Source: Aphidius gifuensis
Taxonomy: Eukaryota > Arthropoda > Insecta > Hymenoptera > Braconidae
Assembly (NCBI RefSeq): GCF_014905175.1
Contig: NC_057790.1
Location: forward strand, 5,890,001 to 5,954,000
Length of the DNA stretch: 64,000 nt
Reading direction: 5' to 3'
How positions within the stretch are numbered: the stretch's first letter is position 1; the number at the start of each line of letters is the position of its first letter. Below are positions 46,042 to 59,672 of this stretch, piece by piece. The translations under genes and the position numbers were made by a program. The notes beneath the pieces are model-generated. The model was given only the letters and a program-made list of their open reading frames with translations, was not told the origin of the DNA and searched no databases.

Positions 46042-48269
46042 TCATCCCATTTGTACGTCTGAATCAGACTTGCAGTCTTGCATACCAAGTATGAAAGGCA
46101 CAACACTTGCAACGCTAGCCCTACCAATAAGACCAGCAAAAAATAAATCTTCAAGTACACGTGGATTTATTGAACGTAATGGTGCAAGTCTCATTAATAA
46201 TTTTGGTAGTCTTTCATTACCAACACGTTGTTGTAATTCTGTCCACGCTGCTTCTTGAAGTACTTCAACTTTTTTACGCCAATCATCAGTCAAAACATTA
46301 TCTAAAAGCGAAGAAAAAAAAATATAAATAACATACTTATAATATTTTTAAATTAAAAAATAAATACACTTACCAGAACTAAATAAACATAGAGCTTTAA
46401 GATATGCATATTCCCTAGAATCAACTTGCATTTTATGAAGTGAACTAACACTTTCTTGTAGTCTACAAATATGTTCAGTTATCAATTTAACTCGATTTGG
46501 TGTTATTTTTTCATGTGCAATGCTTGCTTGTAAATGATTTATAATTGATGACAATATATTTGGAAGAGAGAGTGTAAATGCACATTGTGCAAGACCAAGT
46601 GTAAACATTTGTCCCCATGAACTTCTTACAAGTGTCGTTTGAACCTCAGCACTAAAAATAATTTAAATAATAATCATCAATAATATTGTTATTGTTGTTA
46701 CAAAGTCGTTTTATTTCAAGTACTCACGGAAGTGCTTGAAATGCTGGTATTCCTCTGGCCCAATGAACAGTAAGAAATAATAACCTTGCTGCACTCTCAC
46801 ATATATAATGTATAGATAAATATGATGGAGTTGGAACTGGACTTGGTGCTCTTAACTCAAAAACAGTATTTCTTTCTAACAATACTTGACCTGACCATTC
46901 TTCATCATCAGGTTCTCTTGCTGTATGAATTGTCTAATGTAAAAAATAAATAACAATAATTATTATTATAATTATTGATAAAAAAATAAATATATAAATA
47001 ATAATTACATCTCCAATGAGTTTTGCCATTCCTTCCAATGCATGTGATATAAGTAATCTTTCTCTAGCAAGTGTAAGTGCATCACTAAGATCACTATCAC
47101 TACTTTGTTCTTCAACACTTAAATTTTCAGGTGTTTCCCAAATTGGTAAAGTTTCTTGTGGTACTTGTGGTGGTTCTTGTTTCATTTTATTAGCTCCACC
47201 ACGATTTTGTATTTTAGCACCTGCTGTTTCACCAATAACCGGTTTACGTTCATGCTGTACAGCTAAAAAGCCCCAGGCTTACTTATTTATTTATTTCATT
47301 TCATTATAATTAATAATTATATATTTAAAAAAATATAATATTTAATGTAACAATAATACTCACAGTCACTACGCATACCCATTGCTAAACATTTTTGTAA
47401 ACGACAATATTGACAACGATTACGATGATGTTTTGTAACTTCACATGATTTACTACCACGACATTGATAACCAAGTTGTTTACGTATACTACGTTTAAAA
47501 AAACCTTTACATCCTTCACAACTTATTGCACCATAATGTCGACCACTTGCTCTATCACCACAAACAACACAAAGTTCTAATGATAATCCAAGACCCAATG
47601 AACCACGTACATCTCTTGATAATTTAACCTTTAATTAAAAAAAGAAAAAAAAACAATGTTATTTATTAATCATAAATAAAAAACACATATATAATTTAAA
47701 AATAAATTAAATATATACGATAAGTAAAATCCTTGACATCAACAAAACAATACACAACGCATAAAAAATAGATAACTTTATCATCGACAAAAGAAGACAT
47801 GAAAATAAAAAAAAACAAAAGAATTGTATTTAAATTACCTCAACATCAGTATTGTTAAGATGTTCTGTTGTATTATGCATGTGTACAATATTACGATGAT
47901 GTCCAGGTATACGATAATCTCTTGCAATTTTATAATCAACTTTATCATCAATTAAATGATCTTTATGACTACCTGGATTTCGATTTCTTGATCTCTAAAA
48001 ATGAATAATAATAACAATTAAATTATAATAATATTTGATTTCTTTATTTGGTTTGTTGGACCAAGTCCAGCCTCCAGGTGAAACTCAATATGCTTTTGGT
48101 CGAGCATGGAGGTCAACAAGAGATAACTCGTTCAACTTACTTCAGTATCCTGCTCAACCGTACAATCCATTGCTCCACGCAGCCTCAGGTCACTCAAATC
48201 TTCCGCTCTGTGTTCCATGTCAGCTTCCATCAAGATGTCACTGTCACTCGCCTCGACTTGACTGTCCAT
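46042..48269 (-). CDS. Hr78: Nuclear receptor HR78 (TR2/TR4, NR2C-like)
   Basis: DNA-binding transcription factor. Seven coding exons, 48141-48269, 47839-47994, 47364-47628, 47009-47262, 46728-46933, 46374-46651 and 46042-46301, give 515 residues with consistent phases. The two-zinc-finger domain (about 114-183) has CVVCGDRASGRHYGAISCEG with P-box EGCKG and ends QKCLAMGMRSD, followed by SVQHERKPV. An acidic/Ser hinge precedes the ligand-binding domain (YICESAARLLFLTVHWARGI, FTLGLAQCAFTLSLPNILSS, REYAYLKALCLFSS, ELFF/DLFFAGLIG near the end). These match insect HR78 and vertebrate TR2/TR4. An acceptor eight bases upstream of the ATG (exon begins at 48277) shows that at least one 5' untranslated exon is spliced in. 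In Drosophila Hr78 is needed for ecdysone-timed development. Confidence 0.93.
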
Positions 48270-51200
48270 AATTTTTCCTACAGTATCAAACATAATAACA
48301 AAGAAATTTTATAACTTTGTATATACAAAAAACTATATAGAAACTGTTTTTTCTTTTTTGCATTTTTTTAGTGCGTTTTTTTTTTTTTCTATATAAAAGA
48401 TATATTATTACTAAATAATAAAAATATAATATTCTTTTATTTTTTTTTTTTATTAACGTTATGGTCTTGTTGTGGTGTCCCGGATATGTTTTGCAACTTG
48501 GTGGAATATCGCGGGGTCGATGGGGAAATTGTTTCTTCGACCATGTAAAATCCTGCTCGAACTAGACATTTGTTGTGTTCTCCTTTCGTCGTATAGACCA
48601 ACACACTCTGTTGAGTTTAAACTTTTAAGTTCTCTCTATTGCACTTCTCTTAACTATAAACCTCAATATATAACTATCTCTTTTTTGCTCTGGTCATTTA
48701 ATCTATTCTCTTTCTCACTCAATCTCAAATCAAACTGTTCCCTTCGCTCTGATTTTCTCGCTCCGCTGCCAACACTTCGATCCACCTTATTACTCATTTT
48801 TATATATAATATTTTTTTTTTTTTTCTTCTTCTTCTTCTTCTTTTTCTTCTTATTATGATTTACCTCCCGCCCTCCCTCCTGCCTTGTATACTGATGACT
48901 TTTTGCCTTCTGTTTTCATTCCCTCCCAAGACGAAATATCATTTTTTTTTTTTTTTCGAAATTTCTTTTAGAAAATATTTTTTTTACTAATGTCATATTA
49001 CGTGAGCTAATAATTTTTTTTTTAATTTTATTATTTCGTGGACCATGAGCAAGTTATTCTTGCTAAACCAGTAAAAAAAAAAAACATTAATTAATAATAA
49101 TAGTAAAAAAAAAAATTAAAATTATGAGGAAATGGGCGGATTTATTTATTTTTTTTTTTTTCTTTTTTTTTACGAGTGACCTGTTACACCAGCTATCCGT
49201 GCGTTCTCACCGCGCCTAACCGCGAAAAGGTCACTTCTCGTGAGTTAAAAATGTTTTTGCCGGAGTAGCCATTTCGTGAGTGGGTTGAGTCTCGATGGTA
49301 TGCCAGTTCAGCGGGGCAAGCGTCTTGGCTTGAGATAAAGTTTCGCTTTACCTCGGAAAAGAGAGCAAAAAGAAGAAGATGAAAGAACAAAAAAAAAACA
49401 TATATATACGAAGACGACGACGACGACGACGATGAAAAGAAAAAAGTATTGAAAAAAAAGGAAAAAACGAGAAATAAAAAAATCTGAAAACTGGATCGGG
49501 TCGAGCAAAACCCGCCCAAGAACCACACAACTCGACAATAAAAATAATATAATAATAATAATAATAAATACACGTATAAAAAAAAATAAAAAAAATTTGT
49601 TATTTTTATCAATAGATTAAAGTATTAATATAGAAATTTATTTATATAAATGATAATTAATAAAATAAATATTAAAATTTTTAATAAACATTAACGACAA
49701 ACCATAGACAATATAATCTCATATCAAAGACAATTATAATGACAATGAAGAGATACCTGTTGTGCCTAATTTACATCAACTTGTATTTGCACATTAACAC
49801 TGATACAATTTCCGATCCACACACTCTCTCGCTTGATCGTCGTTGTCGTCGTAAACTGTTTGCTCGCGCGCACCAGTAGCAACTCAATTTATTCCGCCCG
49901 ATATATACATATACACATACACACATATAAAAAATACATAAAAAGAAACAGGTAGAAAAAAAAAAAAAAAAAAATAACACAATTCACCGATAAATACTCC
50001 AAAAAAATAAAAAATTCCTAAAATTTTGAAAAAACACACACAAATTAATATTACACTGTCAATTTAAAAAATGAAAAAATTTAAACGTAGTTTATAAAAA
50101 AATGAATCCAAATATGTCAAATTTTACGATGAAAAAAAAAATTAAAAAAAATTTATAAATAAAAATTAAATACAATTAATAAAATGTAAACATATTTAAA
50201 AAAAAAAAATATATATAAATCAGTATTAATAATTTACCAACATTTTTCGGTGTGACTAGGGAGAGAACTCGTGAGACTCGTTGAACTCTTGACTCCGTTG
50301 ATTTCGTTGATAATCGAAGGGGGCCAGGCCTTCGCAGTCGAGAGAATGAAGAATGAAGGAGGTGAGGCAACCTTGCACACACAGGCCCCGACACACAGGT
50401 GAACGTGTAGAGCAACAGCAGCAACAGAGCAACAGCAGGCGACGGTTTGTGAAGTAGGTGGTGTGTGCGGTGAAAAGAGGGAAAAAAAAAAAAAAAAACA
50501 GAGAGATGCTGTGTGGTCAAATTAAAGATACGAGAGAGATACCGTGCAAAAAATGACAAGGTAGATGATGAGGGGAATAGTAGAAAAAAAAATGGTGGTG
50601 GTGAATGAGCACGGTGAGCAGCAGCAGCAGTAGAGAGAGAATTATATTGTGCGAGGGGTAAGAGGAGAAAAAAGAAAAAATAATAAAAAAACCAAAACGA
50701 AATGAAAAAAAAAAAAAAGATATAGAGGGAGTAAAAAGATGGGTGAATCGGTGGTCGCCACTGTTGGTAGTCCACCGTCCGCACAGGTCACTTCTGTGTG
50801 TTGTTTGGCGTGTCGGTCGAGTTGGCTGGAGGACGGGGGCCCAGGTGCATTCTCGGCCTCTCATTTCAACTATATACATTGCCCCTTTTGCCCTCACTTG
50901 TATATATATAAATCCTACTTGAAGCACACACACATATACGCATTAATTGTATTGCCTCTGGTTGCCGCCACCACCACCACCTTCGTCATCATCGTCATCA
51001 TCATTATTATTATCCCCGATTACCCCACCTGTCCCCTTATCTATTCATGCCACATGAATTACTGTAGGTGGTGCACACCAATATATACAATAATAATATC
51101 AAGACAACATCCTCCACCTCCTCCTCCTCCTTCATCATGAGTTGTTTTATCAAGTCACTCAATTCTCTCCTCCATGTGTACCTCTCAGCTACAAACAACT

Positions 51201-52778
51201 GCTCTACAAATCACTCCACATATTTACTCATTTTTTCGAAAAAAAAAAAAAACTACTATACGTGGATTTTTAAAAATTTTTTTATCATTTAAAAATGCAC
51301 TTTTTTTTATTTCTTCTTCTTCATACGAATGGATTAATATATATTATTATATTTATCATTTTAAACGTATACATAGAAACATGCACATTCCGCTATGTAT
51401 CGCTTGAGCGAGCAAGGTCGTGTCATTTTTGTGTCACAAAAAAAAATAATAAAAAAAAATAATAAATATGATAAAGAAAGGAGTAAAAAAAAAAACATGG
51501 ATAATGGATAAATAATTTTCTTTTTTTTTTTACTATTTATTGATACGGTATTTTAGATATATTATATTTTTTTTTTCATTTTTTTTTTATTTTTTATTAT
51601 ACATAAAATATCTAGAGCAACTTGCTGGACTTGTGTTTTTTTTTTTAATTTTATTTTGGTACTATTTTATTATATAATTTAATTATAATTTATTGTAAAT
51701 AGTTTTTTTTCTCTGGCTGTTAATTTGTAATTATTTATTTAATATATTCTGATTCTTAATTGTAGAAAAAACAAAATTGGTTTGTTATGCATTGTTACAC
51801 CCTCGGTACAGTCAATGCAAAATATATTTTTTTTTTTAAATCTTTGTTGTTATTATTATAGTGTCTTTATATTTTTTTATTATTATTAGTCTAATAATGA
51901 ACGTGGAACGTGACTGATGATTAAATTAATTTTAATTAATTCGTATTTTGTGTTGTTTTTATTTTTTTAAATCTAGTTCATTCAAATTTTTGTGGCTAAT
52001 TTTCATAACGAATTATAAAATATTATTTGATATATAATTAATTGATCATTTATTATTACAAATTTGAAATTTATAATTATTTATTTAACGAAATTATTTA
52101 AATACTGAACTTTTTTTTTTAAATATAAATTTTATTGTTGCTTTAATTAATTATTCATCGAATTAGATCCCAGTTTTTTTTTTTTTTTCATTTTATTTAT
52201 TTAATAGGTACTTTATATTGAACATTTAATTATATTTTAACATAAACTCAAACTTATATTTAACATTTATATTCTATACCTTAGGCTTTAACATATTTAA
52301 TTAAACTTATTAAATTTATTAAATGAGATTTTTTTGTCAATATTTATTCTTAATTTAATCATGTATTTAACCATATGGTTTTTTTTTTATCAGTCGTACT
52401 AATCTCATCCATCACTGGAAGTCGAAAGCTTTACATTCAAATAAATTTCTATCAAAGAAATATATATTTTATATATTTTTTTTTCTTCAATATGCAACCA
52501 CAATTATTATCAACATCTACATACACGCATTGTCTAGGTTTTGTAATTTAAACATTAATATCACGTAACATTGTCATGATGCAGATGAAAACCATCAGGA
52601 AACATAAATAATTGTATATATACTCAAGTGAAATATTATATAGTCAATGATGAGTAATTTTTTTTCAAACCATTCTCATCTAGACAGGCTTTTAAATCAT
52701 GTTTTTTTTATTTGTGCAAAAAGCCAAGAAAATAATTTAAAAAAAAACAAAAAGACACAGGTAATAATAATTTGATAA
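48270..52778. other. HR78 upstream region: probable 5' UTR exons and promoter
   Basis: No protein gene is supported. GC-richer islands at about 48459-48790, 49180-49360, 49790-49910, 50240-50480 and 50730-50910 alternate with A/T runs and pyrimidine tracts. They contain ORFs that are low-complexity or poly-pyrimidine translations. A minus-strand donor-like site (GTTG|GTAAAT, exon end at 50238) could end a 5' untranslated exon of HR78. A 36-codon minus-strand ORF with balanced codons lies at 48459-48569. 49410-49432 is a CGA microsatellite. 51420-52778 is AT-rich with nothing recognised; its end is the 3' UTR of the ATG8 gene. Confidence 0.45.
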
Positions 52779-54130
52779 TTAACACCCAAATACTTCTTGA
52801 CTTGCAAAGACCATGTAGAGAAATCCATCTTCATCTTTTTCACGTTGATACAGCTGAGCCATTGTCATGCTTCCACTTGCCATGCTTCTTGAGTTAACTA
52901 GCACAAAGAATGCTTGTGTTGGATGCAGCTGTAGTCGTCGTCTATAATTTATTTTAAAAATAAAAAACCGTTTATCATTAATCAAAACATTCATTATCAC
53001 AGGTTGATTAAAGATAACACTCGCAAATTGCTTTTGAGTTGATGGAATTTTATTATAAATAAATTACAACTAGGATTGATCAACAAGCTGAGAAAATTAT
53101 TCTAAAAAAGATTACATACTCCAAAAAAAAAAAAAAATTAACAAGTTAATGATGTTTATTTATTTTTTCCTTGATTTAAAAGCTAACGGTTATTGTATGT
53201 GTTGTGTCTTTTAAAATATTTCAAAAATTAGCAAGATTTTTTCTTTTAGTAATAATTTTCTCACTGTCAAATGTTCAAGAAAGCAAAACGTTACTACCTG
53301 ATCAACCATGACAATATTTTCATTAGTAAATATATTTAATTCTTTCATTTTTAAATTAACACTTTTACTTGTTTTTTATATTTTTTTTTTCATTATCATT
53401 TTAACAACTAAAATTAGTCAAGTTCATGAATTTCTATCTCTTTCTTTCAACCTCCCCACCTCAAATAACCAAAGTAATATTTAAAAAAATTTCATCATAA
53501 TATTTTAACACTTTTTAAGATAAATAAAAATCATCTCATTAATAATTCAATATAAATGATAATATTAAAAAAATATAAACAGCGAGGTTAATAAAATAAT
53601 TTTTAATAACAGTTCAATATTTTTTATATCAATTGATAAATTTAATCATTATTCTCTTGAAAATAATAATAAAAAAATTATTGATTAATCTAAAAATGTA
53701 AATAATATATTGATTAATAATTAATAGTAATTTACCTTATTATTTTAATTAACTCAGCAACAGTTAAATGATCAGGTACTAAAAATTTTGATTTATCAAG
53801 TAATGGTAATTGTCGTTCACCATAATATCTTTCAACAATTATAGGAATTTTATTTGGATGTCTTTCACGTATTACCTCAACATCAGCTACTCTTTGTGCT
53901 GTAAAATAAAAAACAATAACAAATAAATTACAAATTAATAAATAAATTAACTAACAATATTTAAATCATGATGAAAAATTATATAGATCATGTAAAAGAG
54001 AAATAAAAATGCAATTTTTTTCTTTATTGTTAAACATTTTTAGTCATGGTCATTGTTCATCTAGGTTTATTACAACAATTTACTCACCAAATGATCGCTT
54101 TTCCTTGAAGGATTTCGGTGTCAAGCTCAT
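52779..54130 (-). CDS. Map1lc3: ATG8 family protein, LC3 type
   Basis: Ubiquitin-like autophagy protein that is conjugated to phosphatidylethanolamine on the phagophore and recruits LIR-containing receptors. Three exons, 54088-54130, 53736-53898 and 52779-52941, give 122 residues. It starts MSLTPKSFKEKRSFAQRVAD, then IPIIVERYYGERQLPLLDKS, FLVPDHLTVAELIKIIR, RRLQLHPTQAFFVLVN, and ends DEDGFLYMVFASQEVFGC. The Gly121 that ATG4 must expose is followed by only one residue, Cys122. The sequence is nearer to MAP1LC3 than to GABARAP (KIIRRRLQL, HPTQAFF). Introns are 189 bp and 794 bp; the larger one (52942-53735) is AT-rich with no feature seen. Confidence 0.94.
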
Positions 54131-57100
54131 TATTATTAATTTTATAAAAAAAAAAAAAATATATTATATTCACTTGTATGTACTTTAACACAACTGCGAC
54201 GCACTTTTTTTATACAATTTGATTTGTGTGTTTTTATTTTTTAATAAACTCACGACGTCAGCTGTGAGAGCAAAAGCAAGCAAAAGTATGCCCCTGTCTT
54301 GTGTGTGCAATGAAAAATATTATTCTACGATCAAAATAAAGAGAGAGATAAATTGTACAATATGATACAAGTTAAAATGAATAAGTAAATATGACGCTAG
54401 ATAGAGAGAAAAATTATTATCCGAGGTTTGGTTGGGTCATTTTACAATCAATAATCATCAATAACACGACCTCAACATTTTACAAAAGGTTATTGACCCA
54501 AAATAAAATTTAAAAATATTCTGCAAATTAATAACTATTATTATTAACAATATAATAATATAATATAATAATTATTATTAATTTTTAATCATTTAATTTT
54601 ACTCTTTTTTTTATAGGTATATATTTTCATTTCGAATTTCGAAATGTGTCATGGTGTCTCAAAAAGTTACTCCAATTTAACGTCAGATAGCACTAGTGTT
54701 ATATTCTTGACATTGTTGTTGTTTTTTTAATTACTCAGTAATTTTTTTTTTTTTTCTATTCTCTTTGTTTAATTTTGTCTTGTTGTCTTGCTTTTGTTGT
54801 CTTTCTTTGTCGACAAGTCGAACATTGTCGAATTAAAATTGGCTCTCTTTCTTCTTTTTCCTGTTCAACCACCCTTTCGGGTTTTTTATATACACTTAGT
54901 TGTATATATTTTTGTGTTCATATATAAAAAATATATATCTTGACAGAAAAGAAATATATATATGATTAAAGTGAGTGAGTGTGCGCGTGGGTGTCGTGTT
55001 CACTGTCGTCTACCAGCTTTGTCCATAATAAAATTAATAAATAAAAAATTAATAAATTAAAAAAATATTATAAATAATACATACAATAAATTTACATAAT
55101 ATTTATCAATTAAATAATTATACAAATAACTCATTCATCAGGTAAATAAATAAATATATAAAAAAATTTTTAAACTCAATTTACAAGTGATTGTGTGTGT
55201 GTGTTATTGTTGGAGTAAAAAAAATTTGTTGCTCTTTTGCCTTGTGTCAAAAAAAAAATAGCAATTATTATAAAAAATTAAAGACATTTTTCAATAATAA
55301 AAAAATTATTATGTTTATGTTAAATTAGATTAATAAATTTTTTTCAATCAAAGCTTTTAAAAGTGTCTCTTCGTGTGTGTCAAATTTGTATACGTATACA
55401 GTTAGACGAAGGCGTATTTTTAAAATAAAAAAATAATAATAATTTGAAAAAAAAAAAATATATACAAAAAGAAATTTAATAAATATAGATACCCGGAAAC
55501 AAAAAATTACTGTCCATGAGATGATTGAATAAATTGGAGTCTTTTTTTTTTTTTTTTAATAAATTTTTTTTTCTTTAATTGCTTGATTTTTTGTAATAAA
55601 AATTTAATGAATTCAAGTTCATTGACATTTGTTGAGAGTGAATCACAAGAAACAAGTATTTATTATAACTTGATTAACATGTTTTTTATTTTTTTTTAAC
55701 TATTAATTTATTATTTAATTAAAAAAACAAACAAAAAATTAAATTAAATTTTTTCCATCTATTTAGCGGCTGCAGTTTGATGAAAATTTATTATGGATAA
55801 ATATGAGTATTGACAAGATGACACTGCCTTAAAATCTGGAGTAAAAAAAAGTTAATTTAATATTAAAAAATCTGCACGTGCTAAAAGACATTGTTGATTT
55901 CTTCAAGAAAAATCGAAATAGAAATAAAATGCACAGTGAAAAAAATGAGCAAAAGACCAACTTAAATGGATGATATAAAAAAAGGAGTAAATAAAAAATA
56001 CATAATAACAATAATAAGATAAAAAAAAAAAATCTCGGATGTGCATCGTTACTTCTGCTTCTTTCCAGTCAGTAAAAGCAGGCAAAAGCAAGTAAAAGAG
56101 TCAGATATTTATCGTCGCGCCGCTGGATTACCGAGGACAACATTGTAACTAAATAAAATGTTAATGCAAGAAGCTGAACAAAGCCACTTCAATTTGTAAT
56201 TCAACCAAATTCAACTATTCACAACAATCAGTACATACACAAAGTCAAATTAAAAATAATAACTGTGTTGATGAATCAATAATTACCAACTCATATTTGA
56301 TTCTCTTTTGACACTTGTCTGTTTTGTTTTTGTCAAGTTTGACAATTGAAAAATAATATTAATTATTACAACAATTAATATATAAAAAAATGGTGATTGT
56401 GTGAGCTTGATAAATGTGTGAGAGATAAATAATTTGTGTTAATTGCGATGTTTTTACAAAAGCTACATAATAATATTGTTGATAATTATAAAATTAATTA
56501 TTTAACATGTGAAAAAGTAAATAAAAAATTTCAATAATGATTACAAAAAATAACAGATAAAACAATGTGATTAATTAAAATAATATTGTGCAAATAAATC
56601 AAGGAAGAAAAAGTTGAACAAAAAAAAAAAAAACCACAACATTTGGTAATTATTGTTTTTTTTTTTCGTTATAAATATTATTTTATTTTTTGATTTAAAA
56701 ACATACAAGAAAAAAGACTGAAAATAATATTGAAAAATTATTTAATATTTTGATAAAATAATGGAGCAAAAGCAGGAAGAGAGTGTCGAATGAGTTGGTG
56801 TCATCAAACTTGTGTTCGGCCAAGTGCCAACAACCTCACAAACATACTGAGATTAAACTCATAATGTGTTTGTCCTCGTGTACAATTGACTGTAATAAAA
56901 TTAGACGTACAAAATCACGTTCAAGAGGTAAAAAAATTCAACGTATCAAGAAAAAGTTTGATATAAAATTGACCTGTTTAAACCAATATTAATAAATAAA
57001 ATTTAATAAAGAGAGAAAGAAATATTAAAAACATTTTCTAGTCCATGTGCATTTAAATAAAAAAAAATAGAAAATCTTCACTCAATTGTAAAGAATACTT

Positions 57101-57398
57101 GAAAAATTTATCTATCGTGATATAAAAAAAAAAAACTTTCTGAATAATGAGATACAGTTTATTACAATTATTAATAAATAATCCATCAATAATTATTAAA
57201 ATAAAAAAAATATTAACAATAAAATTTGTTAAATTAACATGACAAGCATTTAATTGTTTTATGTAAATTAAAAATATATTTACAACAACAACAAGTAAAA
57301 AAAAAAAGGAAAAGAACAACACAATTTATAATATACATTATTGTAAAATAAATAATAATAATTATTATTTATTATATTTGTTGTATTTAAAAGTACAA
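54131..57398. other. Bidirectional upstream region of ATG8 (LC3) and DYRK2
   Basis: AT-rich, no supported protein. 54240-54330 (CGACGTCAGCTGTGAGAG) and 56040-56150 (CGTCGCGCCGCTGGATTACC) are GC-richer promoter-like patches. About 56740-56927 looks like a 5' untranslated exon of the kinase gene on the plus strand, ending at a donor (CAAGAG|GTAAAA), and an acceptor-like TTTAAAAG lies at 57385-57392 just before the ATG at 57399. ORFs here are low complexity. Confidence 0.45.
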
Positions 57399-59672
57399 AT
57401 GTCTAGTTTAACAATAACAGCAAGTAAAATCGAGATGCCGTTGTCACTACCAAATCCATTTGTGCCAATGAGCACAATAACAACTCAAAACTACATAACA
57501 TCAAATGAAAATAATCATTTACCACCATTAAAAACAGTTGTTAATAATAATTATACAACAAAACAACAACAACATGTTGATTCATCACCAAGTCATTTGA
57601 CCCATTCAAGTCACAGTGGTAGTACACATTTGCCAAGTTTAGGCTCAAGTGGAAATAATAGTTTACAAAATTTAACATGTAATTCTGATAATTTAAATAT
57701 CAGTTTAAATTCACATCATTCAACAACAACAAGTGGTCATAACAGTCATAATTCAAGTAATCATAATATTCATTCAGCAACAAATAGTCCAATGGTTAAT
57801 AAAAATAATAATCATCATCATCATCAGCAACAGCATCATCATCAACATCGTACATTAATATCATCAGCATCATCAGTAGTAGCAGCATCAGCAACAACAT
57901 CATCAACACTAACAAAAACTACAACAAACACATCATCATCATCATTATCAACAACACCAATAACAACAACGCCAACAACAACAACAACAAATGATAAAAA
58001 TACAAGTCGTATTATACCAAAAATTGCTGTTACACCAGAAATTGTTATGAAATTATATATGAGTAAATTAACACTTTATGAACAACATGAAATATTTAAT
58101 TTTCCACAAATATATTTTATTGGTGCAAATGCTAAAAAAAGACCAGCAATTATTGGATTACCAAATAATCATAATTATGATAATGATCAAGGTTCATATA
58201 TACATACACCACATGATCATGTTGCATATAGATATGAAGTATTAAAAGTTATTGGTAAAGGTTCATTTGGACAAGTTGTTAAAGCATATGATCATAAAAT
58301 ACATGAACATATTGCACTTAAAATGGTTAGAAATGAAAGAAGATTTCATCGTCAAGCACAAGAAGAAATTCGTATATTAGCTAATTTACGTGAACAAGAT
58401 AAAGATAATACAATGAATATAATACATATGTTTGATTCATTTACATTTAGAAATCATATGTGTATTACATTTGAATTATTGAGTATTAATCTTTATGAAT
58501 TAATTAAAAAAAATAAATTTCAAGGTTTTAGTTTACAATTAGTTAGAAAATTTTCACATTCATTATTACAATGTTTAGATGCATTGTATAAAAATAAAAT
58601 AATACATTGTGACATGAAACCAGAAAATGTATTATTAAAACAACAAGGACGTAGTGGAATAAAGGTAATAATTAAATTAAATTTTGCATTAAATATTTTT
58701 AATATTAAATATTTGTCTTTTTATTTGTTTTCCTAGGTAATTGATTTTGGCTCAAGTTGTTATGAAGATCAAAGAGTATATACATATATACAAAGTCGTT
58801 TTTATCGTGCACCAGAAGTTATACTTGGTGCAAAATATGGTATGCCAATTGACATGTGGAGTCTTGGTTGTATACTTGCTGAATTATTAACTGGTTTTCC
58901 ATTATTACCTGGTGAAGATGAAGCTGATCAATTAGCATGTATTATTGAATTACTTGGTATGCCACCAAGAAAATTAATTGATAATGCAAAACGTTCTAGA
59001 CAATTTTTTAGTTCAAAAGGTTATCCAAGATATTGTAAAGCAACAACAACAACATCTGGTACAACAATATTACATGGTGGTATGTCAAGACGTGGTAAAT
59101 TACGTGGTCCACCAGCATCAAAAGATTTAAAAGATGCATTAAAAGGTTGTGAAGATCCATTATTTCTTGATTTTATTAAAAAATGTTTACAATGGGATCC
59201 AGAACAAAGAATGTCACCAAGTAAAGCATTAAGACATGCATGGTTAAGAAGACGTTTACCACGTCCACCAGATGATAAAGTTGATAGTTTAAGTGTACAA
59301 CAAATTAATACATTACCAGCATCAAGTAGTAGAAGTTCAAGTAAAACAAATTTATTAAGTTCAACTGGTCTTACTAATAAAATACGTGAAATAAGTGATC
59401 AAAGAGCAACAATACCAACAAGACATCCATCATTATCACATGCCATTACTACAAATCATCATCATCATCATCACCATCATCAACAACAACATCAACAACA
59501 ACAACAGCATCAACAGCATCAACAACAACATCATCATCAACAACAACAACAACACAATTCAATTCATAATCACAATGGCTCACATGAATCATCACATGAT
59601 AGTCACAGTTCATCTGGTGGTTCAAGCAGGTTTGTTGTTACTAAAGAAACTCTTATTGATACATGGCGGTAA
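57399..59672 (+). CDS. Dyrk2: DYRK2-class dual-specificity kinase
   Basis: Two coding exons, 57399-58664 and 58737-59672, encode 733 residues. A long Ser/Thr/Asn/His/Gln-rich N-terminus precedes the DH box (VTPEIVMKLYMSKLTLYEQH, then NAKKR), which marks class II DYRKs and allows Tyr autophosphorylation. The kinase domain (about 279-590) has the glycine loop GKGSFGQV (286-293), Lys308 in IALKMV, catalytic loop HCDMKPEN with Asp405, DFG at 425-427, and activation-loop Y437-T-Y439 in RVYTYIQSRFYRAPEV. HCDMKPEN has Met where relatives have Leu. The C-terminus ends with a His/Gln tract and RFVVTKETLIDTW. Human DYRK2 and Drosophila smi35A are the nearest relatives. Targets are not visible from sequence. 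The ATG is the first in frame; upstream codons are not supported. Confidence 0.93.

Noticed and set aside
48472..48990. 172-codon plus-strand ORF
   Set aside because: Its second half is a poly-T/pyrimidine tract, there is no splice or homology support, and it lies in the likely HR78 leader region.
50176..50933. Two long overlapping minus-strand ORFs
   Set aside because: They translate purine/pyrimidine tracts (Phe/Leu/Ser runs) in a promoter-like, GC-richer stretch; more likely 5' UTR.
56783..56992. 69-codon ORF before DYRK2
   Set aside because: It runs across a good splice donor at 56927 and has no recognisable similarity; better explained as a 5' untranslated exon.
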